Below are positions 62,554-64,000 of a DNA stretch of 64,000 nucleotides, piece by piece; position 1 is the first letter of the stretch; every line of letters begins with the position of its first letter. Position numbers and translations under genes: made by a program. Under the pieces are notes generated by a model. The model saw only the letters and a program-made list of their open reading frames with translations, searched no databases and was not told the origin of the DNA. Origin of the DNA: DATBDE01 sp036270095 (lineage in GTDB: Bacteria; Actinomycetota; Thermoleophilia; Solirubrobacterales; Solirubrobacteraceae); assembly GCA_036270095.1 (NCBI GenBank), contig DATBDE010000061.1:1-64000 (forward strand). The letters run 5' to 3'.

Positions 62554-62567
62554 GGGGGGGGGGGGGG
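62554..62567 (+). repeat. Run of 14 G
   Basis: Fourteen G residues between the phosphoesterase stop and the palindromic element; the last four form part of that element's left arm. The exact length is prone to sequencing error. Confidence 0.8.
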
Positions 62568-62622
62568 TCAGGTCTTTCTTTGCCGCACCAGAGTCCGGTG
62601 TGGCCAAGAAAGACTTGACCCC
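62564..62622. repeat. Dispersed palindromic element, copy 2 (REPIN-like)
   Basis: Arms 62564-62589 and 62597-62622 pair over 26 positions with 3 mismatches. The right arm carries the same AAGAAAGACTTGACCCC core as copy 1. It sits between two convergent genes and could also act as a bidirectional terminator. Confidence 0.85.
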
Positions 62623-62630
62623 TCTGCGGC

Positions 62631-63623
62631 TCAGGCGATCACGTCGAGCCAGTCGCGCAGGGGCGTGTGGCGATGCAGCGGCTGTCCGCTGGCCACCTCG
62701 GTCCGCAGCTCGCCCAGCGTCCCGAAGGTCTCGGCCGTCACGTTGTGCTGGTGGATGGTCTCGAGGTTCTCCTGGCGGGCCATCACGTAGGCCGCGTCGG
62801 CCAGGGCGGGGAAGCGCTCGAGCACGCCGCCGATCATCTCGCGCACGCAGTCCTCGACGAACCGCGGGCGGCGGTGGGCCTTCTCCACCACGGTGGCCTC
62901 GTCGGAGCGCTTCATGAGCTCGTAGATCTCCGATGACATCGAGTTCTCGACGATCTCGAGCAGCACGCCGGCGTCGATCTCGTCCTCGCACAGCTCGGTG
63001 CAGCCGATGTACAGCGTCCCCAGCCCGCGCTGGTTGTGGGTGGCGACGGGCACGGCGCCGAAGATGCGGTCGACCTCGTCGGCGGTGAAGCCGTCGGCCT
63101 CGAGCCGCTTGCGCGAGCGGCCCTCGATCAGCCCCTGCGCGCACGGGCAGGCGGTGATGCCCTGGGCCCGGACGCCGATGAGCCGGCGGGTGCCGTGGGC
63201 GGACGCGACCGCGGAGCCGAGCAGCGTGTACATCTCCTGCGTCCGGATGCCCGACTCGGGGGCTGGCTTGTACTCGGGGTAGCGGGCGGCGATCGTCACC
63301 TCGGCCCGTCGGGCGTCTTGGCGCTCGCGCACGCCCTCGGCGATGTGCTGGGCGAGGGTCTCGGCCTTGAAGGGCGCCTCGCCGAGGATGACCTCGCCGA
63401 TGACGTCGTTGGCGACCTCCTCGAAGCGCGACATGTGCGCGCCCTTCTGGTTGGCGCCGAGATCGACGAAGCAGTCGAGCTCCGCGTGGTAGAGCCGCTC
63501 CTTGCCGTTGTGGCGGATACGGATGACCTTCTCGACGCCGGTGACGCCGACGCGGGAGAGCGACAGGGGAAGCGTGGGCTTCTGCTGCTGGACGTCGGGC
63601 TGTGAGGTAGGTATTTGCGCCAT
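62631..63623 (-). CDS. folE2: GTP cyclohydrolase FolE2 (type IB)
   Basis: 330 residues. The FolE2 family pattern includes the metal-site Cys in GITACPCAQGLI, ELDCFVDLGANQKGAHMSRF, SAHGTRRLIGVRAQG, and HQHNVTAETFG with conserved His. It makes dihydroneopterin triphosphate, the first step of folate synthesis. FolE2 works with metals other than zinc and is often induced by zinc shortage. No Zur box was recognised upstream. Confidence 0.93.
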   Translation of the reverse strand: MAQIPTSQPDVQQQKPTLPLSLSRVGVTGVEKVIRIRHNGKERLYHAELDCFVDLGANQKGAHMSRFEEVANDVIGEVILGEAPFKAETLAQHIAEGVRERQDARRAEVTIAARYPEYKPAPESGIRTQEMYTLLGSAVASAHGTRRLIGVRAQGITACPCAQGLIEGRSRKRLEADGFTADEVDRIFGAVPVATHNQRGLGTLYIGCTELCEDEIDAGVLLEIVENSMSSEIYELMKRSDEATVVEKAHRRPRFVEDCVREMIGGVLERFPALADAAYVMARQENLETIHQHNVTAETFGTLGELRTEVASGQPLHRHTPLRDWLDVIA

Positions 63624-63713
63624 GCCAGTAGGGAAAGGGTCGGAAAGTCGTAAGACGCCGCGCGAGGCCTCGATCGAGGGTACCGACCGTGCGTCTGCGT
63701 GCCGATGGCTGTG

Positions 63714-63737
63714 CTATCACTCGCCCGGCTCGGGCGA
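63714..63737 (+). promoter_or_regulatory. Candidate -10 and leader hairpin of the rpoD-like gene
   Basis: TATCAC at 63714-63719 could be a -10. It is followed by the inverted repeat TCGCCCG-GCT-CGGGCGA (63721-63737), which would lie near the 5' end of the transcript, about 30 bases before the TTG start. Confidence 0.3.
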
Positions 63738-63755
63738 TCCGTTACTTGGAGAGAT

Positions 63756-63763
63756 GGAGGGAG
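63756..63763 (+). promoter_or_regulatory. Shine-Dalgarno (GGAGGGAG) for the rpoD-like gene
   Basis: The GGAGG core ends 7 bases before the TTG at 63768, which supports that start over nearby ATG codons in other frames. Confidence 0.6.
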
Positions 63764-63767
63764 CGGG

Positions 63768-64000
63768 TTGAGCACCACGAAGTCGGACGAGTTTCTCGCG
63801 GACGAGGCGCCGATCACCGAGATCGACGAGTTTCGGGCGCTCATCGAGGAGGGGAACGAACGCGGGTTCGTCTACCTCGAACAGATCACGTCGAGGCTCG
63901 ACGAGGTCGAGATCACGAAGGCGCAGGTCGGTGAGCTTCACGCGCACCTGACCGAGCACGGCATCGATGTCGTCGGGGCCGACGGCAAGCCGGTGGCGCC
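63768..64000 (+). CDS. rpoD: Primary RNA polymerase sigma factor (RpoD-like), 3' end outside window
   Basis: 77 residues are visible from a TTG preceded by a strong ribosome site. After a short acidic lead, EFRALIEEGNERGFVYLEQI and the helices up to HLTEHGIDVVGADG match sigma-70 region 1.1, which keeps free sigma from binding DNA and is found in primary sigma factors. Regions 1.2-4 lie beyond the window. The rpoD call therefore rests on region 1.1 alone. Confidence 0.8.
   Translation, partial: MSTTKSDEFLADEAPITEIDEFRALIEEGNERGFVYLEQITSRLDEVEITKAQVGELHAHLTEHGIDVVGADGKPVA

Overview
The window is very GC-rich, gene-dense bacterial chromosome. Many genes start with GTG or TTG and many neighbours overlap by 4 bases (ATGA/GTGA). 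An F420-type luciferase-like oxidoreductase, a PASTA-type Ser/Thr kinase, split LigD-type end-joining genes, FolE2 and many -10-like TANNNT hexamers lying 6-12 bases before start codons point to an actinobacterium. Gene content fits the Thermoleophilia/Solirubrobacterales best, but that placement is inference. No rRNA, CRISPR array, prophage or complete insertion sequence was seen.

Region by region. 1-3.9 kb: the 3' end of a Wzz/BY-kinase polysaccharide co-polymerase, a decayed stretch, a secreted PKD/collagen-like protein, and a possible structured RNA ending in a strong hairpin. 3.9-7.1 kb: an efeUOB iron-uptake operon with an inverted repeat resembling an iron-repressor box at its head. 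7.2-12.6 kb: a forward run encoding a two-helix channel-like protein with an odd selectivity filter, a small membrane protein, a DUF899 protein, an AI-2E-type permease, a cytochrome P450 and a DHA2 drug exporter. 12.6-17.9 kb: a reverse run with phosphoesterase, ligase and polymerase modules of LigD as three genes, an epoxide-hydrolase-like protein, a PRC-barrel-like protein and a type II NADH dehydrogenase. 18-26.8 kb: small unknowns, a reverse operon of three glycosyltransferases around two unrecognised proteins, a lipoprotein, a frameshifted SHOCT protein, an RlpA-like protein and a DUF559 protein. 27-38.4 kb: a secreted beta-propeller/RTX pair, a second DHA2 exporter, a GT39-like membrane glycosyltransferase, the PASTA kinase, an F420-type oxidoreductase and membrane or secreted unknowns.

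38.4-49.6 kb is a surface-glycan and deoxysugar block: two reverse glycosyltransferases with an FAD enzyme, a Gfo/Idh/MocA dehydrogenase, a sugar-porter MFS, and a forward operon of GT2, epimerase, GT2, sugar C-methyltransferase and dTDP-sugar 3,5-epimerase-like genes, faced by a methyltransferase. 49.6-56.5 kb: an MFS exporter, then a reverse series of hybrid sensor kinase, receiver protein, ECF sigma factor, putative anti-sigma factor and galactokinase. 56.5-64 kb: a fumarylacetoacetase-family enzyme, ClpP, an ABC-2 exporter, a glycosyltransferase, an EamA transporter, a secreted phosphoesterase, FolE2 and the 5' end of an rpoD-like sigma factor.

The most useful non-gene signals are the start-proximal promoters, several shared by divergent genes; two copies of a dispersed palindromic element containing GGGGTCAAGTCTTTCTTTG, one of which supplies the start codon of an epimerase gene; a 20-bp-arm hairpin at 26.9 kb; and a 48-bp tandem repeat extending a glycosyltransferase into the gene opposite.
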